Source of the DNA: an uncultured Phycisphaerae bacterium
GTDB taxonomy: Bacteria; Planctomycetota; Phycisphaerae; Sedimentisphaerales; Anaerohalosphaeraceae
Assembly: GCA_937949545.1 (NCBI GenBank)
Contig: CALEDR010000021.1
Location: forward strand, 143,235 to 207,234
Direction of reading: 5' to 3'
Length of the DNA stretch: 64,000 bases
Position numbers and translations under genes: made by a program. The notes below the pieces were generated by a model that saw only the letters and a program-made list of their open reading frames with translations, was not told where the DNA came from and ran no database searches. Positions within the stretch are counted from its first letter, which is position 1. Each line of letters starts with the position of its first letter. Positions 35,107-43,333 of the stretch are shown here, in pieces.

Positions 35107-35212
35107 TTGCAAATTACCAACGAGGCGATACATTGGGGAAACTGGTTTTGGTGGAGAGTGGCGAACTTAGCCAGTCAGGCGGGAATCATTGAAAAATGAT
35201 TCCTGCTTTTTT
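35107..35212 (+). ncRNA. Candidate small RNA with promoter and terminator
   Basis: A promoter-like pair TTGCAA (35107-35112) and TACATT (35129-35134), 16 bases apart, predicts a start near 35141. An 11-base-pair stem (GCGGGAATCAT with ATGATTCCTGC) plus six T at 35207-35212 forms a strong rho-independent terminator. The enclosed 72-base transcript has no convincing reading frame, and its 5' ACTGG can pair with CCAGT (35171-35175). It is the only feature on the plus strand between two minus-strand genes. No known RNA family is recognised. Confidence 0.4.
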
Positions 35213-35252
35213 GTCCGGATATACCTCTTCCTGGAGAGAAGAAAACGTCCCG

Positions 35253-35281
35253 GCCGCAAGCCCCGTCCTGCGGCTTTTTTT
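35253..35281 (+). terminator. Second plus-strand hairpin terminator
   Basis: GCCGCA pairs with TGCGGC, followed by TTTTTTT on the plus strand. It lies between the candidate small RNA and the 3' end of the minus-strand metallo-hydrolase gene. It may stop read-through from the small RNA. On the minus strand the T content after the stem is weaker. Confidence 0.6.
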
Positions 35282-35285
35282 ATCC

Positions 35286-35930
35286 TCAAACCTCACCCGA
35301 ATTCAAAAACGGATTAAACCGCTTCTCATTTCGAATCGTCGTTGCCGGACCGTGTCCCGGATAAACCTTTGTCGTCTCCGGCAGCGTCAGCAGTTTTGCT
35401 CGAATGCTTTCCATTAATTGCGCAAAACTGCCGCCTTCAAAATCCGTCCTGCCGACACTGCCGGCAAACAGCGTATCCCCGACAAACACAAGCCCTTCTT
35501 GGGGCGCATACAAACAAATCCCCCCCGGCGTGTGCCCGGGTGTATGCAGCAGATAAAAATCCATGCCCGCCAATTTCACCTCCCCGTCTCCGTCCAAGAG
35601 AAACTCCGCCGGGCGCGCCGCAGTCATCGTACCGGCCAGCATTGAAAGATTCCGCGCCGGGTCCGTCAGCATCGCCGCATCCTTTCGATGGATCCCAACC
35701 TGGACCGAAGGCCATCGCTCTCGAAGCATCTCCACGCCGGCCACATGGTCCACATGACCGTGTGTGAGCACAATCACCTCCGGCCCCAGACCCTCCTCTT
35801 CCAGAAACTGCACCAGCGGCGCCGCATCCAGCCCGGGGTCAATCACCAGACATCGGTTTGTCCGTTCATCCGGACGGACACAATAGCAGTTGGTTTGAAA
35901 ATCACCCAGAACAATTGTATCGATCTTCAT
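35286..35930 (-). CDS. Metallo-beta-lactamase-fold hydrolase, glyoxalase II-like
   Basis: This 214-residue cytoplasmic protein has the metal-binding motif THGHVDH (His57, His59, Asp61, His62), further ligands in LLHTPGHTPGG, the bridging Asp in VFVGDTLFAGSVGR, and the C-terminal YPGHGP. It is compact and lacks the C-terminal helical domain of true glyoxalase II, so it belongs to the YcbL-like group of small MBL-fold thioesterases. The substrate is likely a thioester such as S-lactoylglutathione or an analog, but that is inferred from the family only. Confidence 0.88.
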   Translation of the reverse strand: MKIDTIVLGDFQTNCYCVRPDERTNRCLVIDPGLDAAPLVQFLEEEGLGPEVIVLTHGHVDHVAGVEMLRERWPSVQVGIHRKDAAMLTDPARNLSMLAGTMTAARPAEFLLDGDGEVKLAGMDFYLLHTPGHTPGGICLYAPQEGLVFVGDTLFAGSVGRTDFEGGSFAQLMESIRAKLLTLPETTKVYPGHGPATTIRNEKRFNPFLNSGEV

Positions 35931-36011
35931 CGCCGACTCCCGCAGAGAAGAATTGCGCTGCGTGATTCTAAAAACAGATGCCCCCTTCGTCCAGAAAAAA
36001 ACGGATGCCTT

Positions 36012-36404
36012 TCATTCCGGAAGGGGATAATCTCCCACAAGGGGCCGGATGCGGTCAACCCGGAAGAAAACAACAAACTTGGCCGAATCATCCTCTGCCG
36101 GAAACATCATCGGCTGCTTTTGGCGAAGCGTCTCAACCAGACTCTGATTGCTCTCCTCCCGAATCATCGTCAGATACAGCCGCACGCCTCGGTAGCCCGG
36201 GGCATGCTCCATAAACAAATAAGAGGCATGCAGATTGCTTTGCAGATACTGATGACTGAGCCGCTCCTTCATCACAAAGGCCGCCGTCTGCTCATCCGCG
36301 ATATGCGGTTTGGCATACAGAGCCGTATCCACCTGCCCCTGTGCATTGCACGTGGCCAATACTCCCCAGCCGTCTTTGGTCTCAAAATACCGTTTCAAAT
36401 CCAT
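36012..36404 (-). CDS. Pyridoxamine 5'-phosphate oxidase-like flavin-binding protein
   Basis: This 130-residue protein has the split-barrel flavin-binding pattern: WGVLATCNAQGQVDTALYAK at the start, then YLFMEHAPGYRGVRLYL and KFVVFFRVDRIRPL. The length matches single-domain PNPOx-like proteins, many of which bind FMN, F420 or haem rather than act on pyridoxamine phosphate. The substrate is unknown. The gap up to the histidine kinase gene (36405-36654, 250 bases) shows no other clear element. Confidence 0.8.
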   Translation of the reverse strand: MDLKRYFETKDGWGVLATCNAQGQVDTALYAKPHIADEQTAAFVMKERLSHQYLQSNLHASYLFMEHAPGYRGVRLYLTMIREESNQSLVETLRQKQPMMFPAEDDSAKFVVFFRVDRIRPLVGDYPLPE

Positions 36405-36654
36405 CTTCGCAGTCCTTTCCCTCCGATCGAAACCCGTTTCGGCGCAGCCGAAGAGAGCCGCCGACCTCGGCCCTCTCCGTTATCTCCTCCGAAGCAAAAT
36501 TTTGTTTTCTCTCCTCGTTCGCATATTCAATACTACAGCCCCTCTTCGCCCAAAGTTCACCCTTTTTCTCAACCCGCGATTGGCCGCCTTTTCCAAACGG
36601 CACCGAAAAGAAGAATATCCGCCTCTGGAAGGTTCCCCAAAACCCCAAAAGCGT

Positions 36655-38079
36655 TCAAGAATCCCCCTCCCGGGGAAGACAGACCGTAAACGTCGTTCCT
36701 TCCTCCGGGCAGGACCGAACAGAAATCTCTCCCTCGTGAAGAATGGCAATTTCACGGGCAATCGCCAATCCCAGCCCCGTCCCGCCCGAGTCGCGATCCC
36801 GCGCCTTATGAACCCGATAAAATCGACGAAACAAAAACGGACATTCTTCCGGCGGAATCTGCCCCCCTTCATCATGGACATCAACCCGAACAAACTTCCC
36901 GTCCAATTCCATCCGGACCGTAATGTCGGTCCCCGGTGGACCGTAACGAATCCCATTGTCCAGCAAATTGCCGAACAGCCGCCGCAGCGGCTCCGGATGG
37001 GCCCTCACCCAGGCCGAACCTCGTTCATAAACCAGCCGAAAGCCCCGGGCCTGAGCATACTCCGAATACTGATCGACTATCTCTTCCAACAGACGGCCTA
37101 AATCGACCGATTCCCGTTCCGATCGGGCCGCCAAACTCTCCAGACGAGACAATTCAAGCATTTGCTGAACCAATCGGGTCAGACGCTCCAGGTCCTCCAA
37201 AGTCTGCCGGATCGTCCGTTCATAAAAAGCCGGCGTGCGCGGCCGGGATTCTGACAGCTGCAGCGTGCTTTTCATCAGCGCCAAAGGCGTTCTCAATTCA
37301 TGAGCCGCATCCGAAATAAACCGCTGCTGTTCCTCCATCGCTTCCGACAATCGGCTCAGCATCACCTGCCAGGCCCGAACAAACGGCAAAAGCTCCGTCG
37401 GCATCGCCGGAAAATCAAACGAAACCTGCTTCACATTCTTTCCCGAAATCTGCCCCATCCGCTCTGTCAGCACCTCGATAGGCCCAAAGCCCCAGCGAAA
37501 AATCCCGTAAACGGCCGCCGTCGAAACCGCCAAAAGACCCACCCCGTTCAAAACCAGAAGCCGGGTAAATTCAGATATTTCATGATAGGGAGATTCGCTG
37601 CTGATCGCCATCGCCACATGCACAAGACGCTCTCCATTCCCTTCAGAATCTCTAAAACAGTAACGAGCCCAAAGAACACGGGCGCGAACATCTCCTGCAA
37701 AATCTTCAATATGCACCCCTTCCGAAAATCCAAACTCCTCTTGGCGGCCGCCAAACAAAGCCCTCATATCCAGCGGCTCTGCCTTCTGAAGCCAACTCTC
37801 TTCCGATCCCTCCTCCCAAATCGCATATCCCAGCCGTTTCGTGCCGGCCTGGCTTTCCAAAACCATCCGAACCTCTTTTTCCGCATCCTCCGTATAAAGC
37901 CCATCCGAAAGCAAAATCTGATAAACAACCTCCGCATCCGTTCGAAGCCGATAATCCAGATTCCGAAACTGCGCTTCCTCAAATTCATAATGAGCCACCG
38001 CCGACAGCACTATCAGCACCAAGGCAATCACCCCGCCTATACACAACCCAATCCGGTTTTTCATCGACCGCATCATCAT
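36655..38079 (-). CDS. Membrane sensor histidine kinase, CusS-like
   Basis: This 474-residue kinase has membrane helices at about 9-29 and 174-195 around a periplasmic sensor, then a HAMP region, an H-box with His260 (AAHELRTPLAL), an N-box (GNLLDNGIRYG) and an HATPase domain with DEGGQIPPE and SGGTGLGLAIA. The last motifs resemble heavy-metal sensor kinases such as CusS. The start at 38079 is chosen because it overlaps the stop of the upstream regulator gene (ATGA), as usual in such pairs; the frame is open further upstream. Its expected partner has lost the receiver domain, so its phospho-target is probably elsewhere. Confidence 0.92.
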   Translation of the reverse strand: MMMRSMKNRIGLCIGGVIALVLIVLSAVAHYEFEEAQFRNLDYRLRTDAEVVYQILLSDGLYTEDAEKEVRMVLESQAGTKRLGYAIWEEGSEESWLQKAEPLDMRALFGGRQEEFGFSEGVHIEDFAGDVRARVLWARYCFRDSEGNGERLVHVAMAISSESPYHEISEFTRLLVLNGVGLLAVSTAAVYGIFRWGFGPIEVLTERMGQISGKNVKQVSFDFPAMPTELLPFVRAWQVMLSRLSEAMEEQQRFISDAAHELRTPLALMKSTLQLSESRPRTPAFYERTIRQTLEDLERLTRLVQQMLELSRLESLAARSERESVDLGRLLEEIVDQYSEYAQARGFRLVYERGSAWVRAHPEPLRRLFGNLLDNGIRYGPPGTDITVRMELDGKFVRVDVHDEGGQIPPEECPFLFRRFYRVHKARDRDSGGTGLGLAIAREIAILHEGEISVRSCPEEGTTFTVCLPREGDS

Positions 38080-38360
38080 AAATTCATCGGATCTTCCAAA
38101 AGATACCCCTGCCCCCGATACGTTCGGATATACCGCTGCGGATGATCCGGATCCAGCTTGCGCCGAAGCGCAGAAATATACACCTCGATCACATTCGAAA
38201 ACCGTTCCCAATTGAAATCATACAAATGCTCCAGAAGCTCCTCCTTCGAAACCACCTGGCCCTTTCGCAATGCCAAATGCAGCAGCGTTTGATACTCCAT
38301 CGCCGTCAGATGAACCGCTTTCCCGCAAACCGTCACCCGCCGAGCCGGCTTAACAATCAC
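38076..38360 (-). pseudogene. OmpR-type regulator reduced to its DNA-binding domain
   Basis: This 94-codon frame from GTG 38360 encodes only a winged-helix OmpR/PhoB DNA-binding domain (VCGKAVHLTAMEYQTLLHLA, later NVIEVYISALRRKLDP and YIRTYRGQGYLLE). The usual 120-residue receiver domain is absent: an in-frame stop lies 51 bases upstream of the GTG, and the ppdK terminator and gene begin within 130 bases. The remaining domain is intact and well conserved. It may be the remnant of a truncated regulator or a stand-alone DNA-binding protein. It overlaps the kinase gene in the standard response-regulator/kinase order. Confidence 0.7.
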
Positions 38361-38433
38361 CCGCTGGATTATCCCCCTTCCCGGCTTCTCTATGCAATGG
38401 TACGCGGTTCTCCGGCGCCCTCAATAAAAACAA

Positions 38434-38464
38434 AAAAGGTGTGCCCCGAAGAGGCACACCTTTT
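38434..38464 (-). terminator. Rho-independent terminator after ppdK
   Basis: AAAAGGTGTGCC pairs with GGCACACCTTTT across seven bases. On the minus strand TTTTTTGTTTTT follows. It ends the ppdK transcript 27 bases after the stop codon and separates it from the truncated regulator. Confidence 0.9.
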
Positions 38465-38490
38465 GAAAAACCAACTCCGGCGGTAAAACA

Positions 38491-41283
38491 CTACTTCTTG
38501 TTGCGAATCGCCGCCTGGGCCGCCGCCAGCCGGGCAATCGGGACCCGGAACGGCGAGCAGCTGACGTAATTCATTCCAACCTTGTGGCAGAACTCCACAC
38601 TCTTCGGCTCGCCGCCGTGCTCACCGCAGATGCCGATTTCCAGATTCGGATTGGTCTTGCGGCCGCGCTCGATGCCGACGCGAATCAGCTCGCCCACACC
38701 GCTGACATCAATGCTCTCAAACGGGTCGCCCGGCAGAATCTTCTTGTCCAGATAATCCCGCATAAAGCCGCCGATGTCATCCCGGCTGAAGCCGAACGTC
38801 ATCTGCGTCAGGTCATTCGTGCCGAAGCTGAAAAAGGCCACCTGCTCGGCAATCCGGTCCGCCAGCAGGGCCGCCCGCGGAATCTCAATCATCGTGCCGG
38901 TCAGCGTCTTGAGTTTCTTCAGGTTGTACTTGGCCAGCACTTCCTGATAGACCCGCTGGACAATCGCCATCTGGTCTTTCAGCTCGTTGACATCGCAGAC
39001 CACCGGAATCATAATTTCCGGATAGGGCTTCTTGCCCGCCTGGACGAGTTCCGCCGCGGCCTCGTAAATCGCCCGCACCTGCATTTCCGTCACTTCCGGA
39101 TAGGTCACGCCCAGACGCACGCCGCGGTGCCCCATCATCGGGTTGACTTCATGCAGCGCATCCGCCCGCTTGGCCAGTTCGTTCAAATCAATATTCAGCG
39201 CCCCGGCCAGTTCGGCCCGCTTGGCCTGGTCCTGCGGCACAAACTCATGCAGCGGCGGGTCCAGCAGACGAATCACCACCGGCAGGCCGTCCATTGCCTC
39301 CAGCGTCGCCTTGATGTCCTTCTTGACAAACGGGAACAATTCATCCAGCGCTTTGCGCCGCTCTTCCGGCGTGCGGGACATAATCATCTTGCGCAGATAA
39401 AACAGCGGCTGCTCGCTGTTCTTGCCGTAGAACATATGCTCCGTGCGGAACAGACCGATGCCTTCGGCGCCGAACTGACGGGCCCGGGCTGCATCCTCCG
39501 GCGTGTCCGCATTTGTGCGGACTCCCAGCGTGCGGACCTTGTCGCACAGTTTCAGGAAGCTCATCAGAATCTTGTTCTCTTCGCCGACATCCATCATCGG
39601 CAGCTGCCCGACGTACACATTGCCTTTGGTGCCGTTGAGCGTAATCCAGTCGCCTTCCCGCAGCACCATGCCGTTCACATGCACTTCCTTTTTCGAGGGC
39701 TCAATATGCAGGGCCGCACAGCCGACGATGCAGCACTTGCCCCAGCCGCGGGCCACCAGCGCCGCGTGGCTGGTCATTCCGCCGCGGGCCGTCAGAATCG
39801 CCTTGGCCGCCCGCATCCCTTCCACGTCTTCCGGATTGGTCTCTTCCCGCACCAGAATCACCGACTTGCCCTGGGACGCCCAGGCCACCGCATCCGACGC
39901 CGTAAAGACAATCTGTCCGGTCGCCCCGCCCGGTCCGGCCGGCAGCCCCTTAGCCAGCACTTTCTGCTCTTTTTCCACCTTCGGGTCGATAATCGGATGC
40001 AGCAGTTCATCCAGCTGAGCCGGCGTCACCCGCATCACGGCCTCTTCCGGCTTAATCAGCTTCTCGTTAACCATATCCACGGCAATCCGCACCGCCGCCG
40101 GCCCGTTGCGCTTGCCGACGCGGCACTGGAGCATAAACAGCCGGCCCCGCTCAATGGTAAACTCAATATCCTGCATATCCCGATAGTGCTTCTCGAGCAG
40201 GTTCTTGATGCGGACCAGCTCCTTGTACAGCTTCGGCATCGCCTTCTCGAGCGTCACCAGATGCTTGTTGTGCTCCGACTGCGACTCGGCATTGATGGGA
40301 GCCGGTGTCCGAATGCCCGCCACCACGTCTTCTCCCTGGGCATTGACCAGGTATTCGCCGTAGAACTTGTTTTCGCCGTTGCCCGGGTTGCGGGAGAAAG
40401 CCACGCCGGTCGCGCAGTCCTCGCCCATATTTCCGAACACCATCGTCTGCACATTGACCGCCGTGCCCCAGTCATCCGGAATCCCTTCAATCCGGCGATA
40501 GCTGACCGCCCGCTTGCCGTTCCAGGAGGCAAAGACGGCATGGATGCCGCCCCACAGCTGATCCTGCGCATCATCCGGAAACTCCTTGCCCAGCACCTCT
40601 TTGACCTTCTTTTTGAACTGCTCGCAGAGCGTCTTGAGGTCTTCGGCCGTCAGGTCGGTATCCGACTGACAGCCCCGGCTCTTTTTCAGCTGGTCCATCA
40701 TCTTTTCCAGCTGGCGGCGGATGCCCTCATCGTCCTTCGGCTCGATGCCCTCGGCCTTCTCCATCACCACATCCGAGTACATCATAATCAGCCGCCGATA
40801 GGCATCATACACAAACCGCTCATTGCCGCTCTGGGCAATCAGCCCCGGAATCGTTTTCGTCGTCAGACCGATATTCAGCACCGTCTCCATCATCCCGGGC
40901 ATCGAGGAGCGGGCACCGGACCGCACAGACACCAGCAACGGATTCTTCGGGTCGCCGAACTTGCGGCCCATGATCTTCTCCACCTTGGTCATCGCCTTGT
41001 CCACTTCCTCCTTGAGCCCTTCCGGATACTTCTTGTTGTGCTTGTAGTAATACGTGCAGACCTCCGTGGTAATCGTAAAGCCCGGAGGAACCGGAACCCC
41101 CAGTTTGGCCATTTCGGCCAGGTTGGCGCCTTTGCCGCCCAGCAGTTCCTTCATCTTGGCGTCACCGTCGGCCTTGCCACCCCCGAAGAAATACACCATC
41201 TTGGCCGGCTTATCCGACCGGCTTTTGCAGGAAGACGCCATACACTTGGCACCGCCTTTCTTTGCTGTTTTTGCTGTCGCCAT
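38491..41283 (-). CDS. ppdK: Pyruvate, phosphate dikinase
   Basis: This 930-residue enzyme interconverts pyruvate, ATP and phosphate with phosphoenolpyruvate, AMP and pyrophosphate, serving glycolysis or gluconeogenesis in anaerobes. The ATP-grasp domain has LLGGKGANLAEM at the start. The phospho-His domain carries GGMTSHAALVARGWGK. The C-terminal PEP/pyruvate barrel has GLFRTEHMF and GTNDLTQMTFGFSRDD, and the catalytic Cys loop appears as GICGEHGG. The N terminus has a short Lys/Cys-rich extension (KTAKKGGAKCMASSCKSRS) before the usual start. AGGGAG precedes the ATG. Confidence 0.97.
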   Translation of the reverse strand: MATAKTAKKGGAKCMASSCKSRSDKPAKMVYFFGGGKADGDAKMKELLGGKGANLAEMAKLGVPVPPGFTITTEVCTYYYKHNKKYPEGLKEEVDKAMTKVEKIMGRKFGDPKNPLLVSVRSGARSSMPGMMETVLNIGLTTKTIPGLIAQSGNERFVYDAYRRLIMMYSDVVMEKAEGIEPKDDEGIRRQLEKMMDQLKKSRGCQSDTDLTAEDLKTLCEQFKKKVKEVLGKEFPDDAQDQLWGGIHAVFASWNGKRAVSYRRIEGIPDDWGTAVNVQTMVFGNMGEDCATGVAFSRNPGNGENKFYGEYLVNAQGEDVVAGIRTPAPINAESQSEHNKHLVTLEKAMPKLYKELVRIKNLLEKHYRDMQDIEFTIERGRLFMLQCRVGKRNGPAAVRIAVDMVNEKLIKPEEAVMRVTPAQLDELLHPIIDPKVEKEQKVLAKGLPAGPGGATGQIVFTASDAVAWASQGKSVILVREETNPEDVEGMRAAKAILTARGGMTSHAALVARGWGKCCIVGCAALHIEPSKKEVHVNGMVLREGDWITLNGTKGNVYVGQLPMMDVGEENKILMSFLKLCDKVRTLGVRTNADTPEDAARARQFGAEGIGLFRTEHMFYGKNSEQPLFYLRKMIMSRTPEERRKALDELFPFVKKDIKATLEAMDGLPVVIRLLDPPLHEFVPQDQAKRAELAGALNIDLNELAKRADALHEVNPMMGHRGVRLGVTYPEVTEMQVRAIYEAAAELVQAGKKPYPEIMIPVVCDVNELKDQMAIVQRVYQEVLAKYNLKKLKTLTGTMIEIPRAALLADRIAEQVAFFSFGTNDLTQMTFGFSRDDIGGFMRDYLDKKILPGDPFESIDVSGVGELIRVGIERGRKTNPNLEIGICGEHGGEPKSVEFCHKVGMNYVSCSPFRVPIARLAAAQAAIRNKK

Positions 41284-41321
41284 CGATTATCTCCCTAAAT
41301 AATAAATTGTTTTCCAACGCA

Positions 41322-41340
41322 AACGGGGGCTGTCCCCCGA
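41322..41340. repeat. GC-rich hairpin between gfo/idh and ppdK
   Basis: CGGGGG and CCCCCG enclose a four-base loop in the 168-base gap downstream of the lipid A block and upstream of ppdK. The T content after it is low on both strands. It may be the end of the long minus-strand transcript or an mRNA structure in the ppdK leader. Confidence 0.4.
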
Positions 41341-41451
41341 AACCTGCCGGCGTCTTTGGATAGAACATCTCCGTCTTCTGTCAATCAAAGAAAACGGAAT
41401 ATACCCCTAACCCCCCCGGCTGTCAACCGCAATCCCCCCGAATCCGACCTT

Positions 41452-42459
41452 TCAGGGATTCCATTTGTGCTCGCGGACCTTCTGCAGAATCTTCTCCGCA
41501 CATTCCAGCGCCGCAAGTCCTTCCTCCGCCGTCACTTCCGGCCTTTTTCCCGGCTCCAGAACCGCCCGCAGAAAGGCCTCCTGCTCCACCCGCAGCGGTT
41601 CCGCTTCCGCAATATCCAGATGCTCAATATGCAGAAGTTCCGTCCATTTGACCTGGGAAAAATCAAAATCCCCCGCTTCCTGACGCTCCCGAATCCACTT
41701 GACCACATCAATATTCGGGTCGGTTTTGATGACAATCCCTTCTTTGCGGAAATAATCCACACTCAGATAGGCCTGCCGGCTGAATACCCGCACCTTTCGC
41801 TCCGTCTTCAGAGCCAGCCGGGAAGCCGTAATATTGGCGATGCAGCCGTTCTCGAAGACCAGTCGGGCGTTGCAGATATCCTCATGGTCGCCAATCACAT
41901 TGACCCCCACCGCCTCAACCTGACGAACCGGACTGCGGGCCAGCGACAAAATAATATCAATATCATGAATCATCACATCCAGCACCACCCCGACATCCGA
42001 CGAGCGGAACGGATACGGACTGACCCGGTCGGCTTCAATAAAACGCGGCTCAATCTCCAGCCGCTTCATTGCCTGCACCACCGGATTGCACCGCTCCGAA
42101 TGCCCCACCGCCACCACCGTCTGGGTCTGCTGCGCCAGTTGAACAATCCGCCGTCCTTCCTCCACATTCGACGCCAGCGGCTTTTCAATCAGCACCGGAA
42201 TTCGATGCTTCAGAAACAATTCAGCCAGAGAAAAATGCGCCGCGGTCGGTGCTGAAATCGTCACGGCATCCACCCGCCCAATCAGGTCTTTCGGGTCGGT
42301 CAGCGCCTCACAGCCGTACTGTTCCGCCAGCGAGCGGGCTCGGGCCGCATCCGGATCCGCTACCGCCGTCAGCCGGCTTTCCGGCAGCCGGCTGTACACC
42401 CGTGCATGCAGAGCTCCCATCTTGCCCGCACCTACTACCGCTGTTCGGAGTGGAGCCAT
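41452..42459 (-). CDS. Gfo/Idh/MocA-family oxidoreductase in the lipid A cluster
   Basis: This 335-residue protein has an N-terminal Rossmann fold (AVVGAGKMGALHARVY) and the family signature LIEKPLA at about 95-101, followed by a C-terminal alpha/beta domain with DVMIHDIDIIL. Such enzymes oxidise or reduce sugars with NAD(P). It follows lpxA by 22 bases, so a role in nucleotide-sugar supply for lipid A is likely. GnnA, which oxidises UDP-GlcNAc at C3 for amide-linked lipid A, belongs to this family and is found beside lpxA in some bacteria. No GnnB-like aminotransferase is in the window, so this identity remains open. Confidence 0.85.
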   Translation of the reverse strand: MAPLRTAVVGAGKMGALHARVYSRLPESRLTAVADPDAARARSLAEQYGCEALTDPKDLIGRVDAVTISAPTAAHFSLAELFLKHRIPVLIEKPLASNVEEGRRIVQLAQQTQTVVAVGHSERCNPVVQAMKRLEIEPRFIEADRVSPYPFRSSDVGVVLDVMIHDIDIILSLARSPVRQVEAVGVNVIGDHEDICNARLVFENGCIANITASRLALKTERKVRVFSRQAYLSVDYFRKEGIVIKTDPNIDVVKWIRERQEAGDFDFSQVKWTELLHIEHLDIAEAEPLRVEQEAFLRAVLEPGKRPEVTAEEGLAALECAEKILQKVREHKWNP

Positions 42460-42481
42460 CGTCCGGCGCTTTCCTTTCCCG

Positions 42482-43291
42482 CTAATCCCGGAACAGTTCC
42501 CGATACCGCCCGAACCGCTGCCGGCTGCTGTTCAAAAGCGAATCCACAATCGCTTTGACCGGCTCACACAGTCCGTCGCGTTCCGCCAGCAAGTGCACCT
42601 GCTCCAGAACCGGCTTGTCGCTGCGCCAGATAAACTTAAACGCTTCAAACAGCGACGCCTTTTGTTCCTCATTCAGGCCCGCCCGAGCCATCCCGCGCTT
42701 GTTCAGCGCCCGAACCTCATGCGGATAGTGCCCGCTGATAATTACAAACGGCGGCACATCATGGTTGATGCCCGTATAGCCCGCCGCATAGCACCACTTG
42801 CCGATGGTGCAGAACTGATGAATCGCCACCAGCCCGCTCAGCCAGGCCCCCACCTCAATCTTGCAGTGGCCGCTGACCTGCGTGTAGTTGCTGATGACAA
42901 TCTTATCCTCCAGAATGCAGTCATGCCCCAGATGCACCCCGATCATCAGCAGGTTGCCGCTGCCGACAATCGTGTCTTCCTCCGGATGCATGCTCGGATG
43001 AATCGTCACAAATTCCCGAATCACATTGTCATCGCCGATTTTCAGCCCGCCGATCGGCGTACGGTCGTCGGCCCCCAGAATCTGCGGCGGCTTGCCGATG
43101 ACACAGTTCGGAAACAGCCGATTCCGGCAGCCCAGTTTTGTCCGCTTCCCGACAATCACGTGCGCATCCAGAACCGTTCCGTCCCCGATGACTGCATCTT
43201 CCTCGACCACACAATACGGACCGATCACAACTCCATCCCCCAGCTGCGCGCTCGGATGCACCACCGCCGTGGGATGTATCTGAGTACTCAT
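42482..43291 (-). CDS. lpxA: UDP-N-acetylglucosamine acyltransferase
   Basis: This 269-residue protein is built from left-handed beta-helix hexapeptides (IHPTAVVHPSAQLGDGVVIG) and a helical C terminus. The catalytic base corresponds to His123 in GVHLGHDCIL. It adds a 3-acyl chain to the UDP sugar in the first step of lipid A synthesis. The gene follows lpxC-fabZ, so the cluster encodes this step and the next committed one. The length is close to E. coli LpxA. Confidence 0.95.
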   Translation of the reverse strand: MSTQIHPTAVVHPSAQLGDGVVIGPYCVVEEDAVIGDGTVLDAHVIVGKRTKLGCRNRLFPNCVIGKPPQILGADDRTPIGGLKIGDDNVIREFVTIHPSMHPEEDTIVGSGNLLMIGVHLGHDCILEDKIVISNYTQVSGHCKIEVGAWLSGLVAIHQFCTIGKWCYAAGYTGINHDVPPFVIISGHYPHEVRALNKRGMARAGLNEEQKASLFEAFKFIWRSDKPVLEQVHLLAERDGLCEPVKAIVDSLLNSSRQRFGRYRELFRD

Positions 43292-43333
43292 ACTCGTTTG
43301 GTTCCTCCGAAAGTCTGTTCTGTCATCCTTCGT

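Noticed and set aside
35010..35192. Short plus-strand protein of 60 residues
   Set aside because: It lacks a ribosome site, crosses the predicted promoter of the small RNA and ends inside its terminator stem.
36382..36648. Minus-strand 88-codon frame between the histidine kinase and flavoprotein genes
   Set aside because: It overlaps the flavoprotein start, is mostly charged and aromatic residues without pattern, and has no ribosome site.
38584..41298. Very long plus-strand open frame (904 codons) opposite ppdK
   Set aside because: The minus-strand frame is a complete pyruvate phosphate dikinase. The plus-strand product is rich in His, Arg and Leu, has no domain and reflects codon bias of the real gene.
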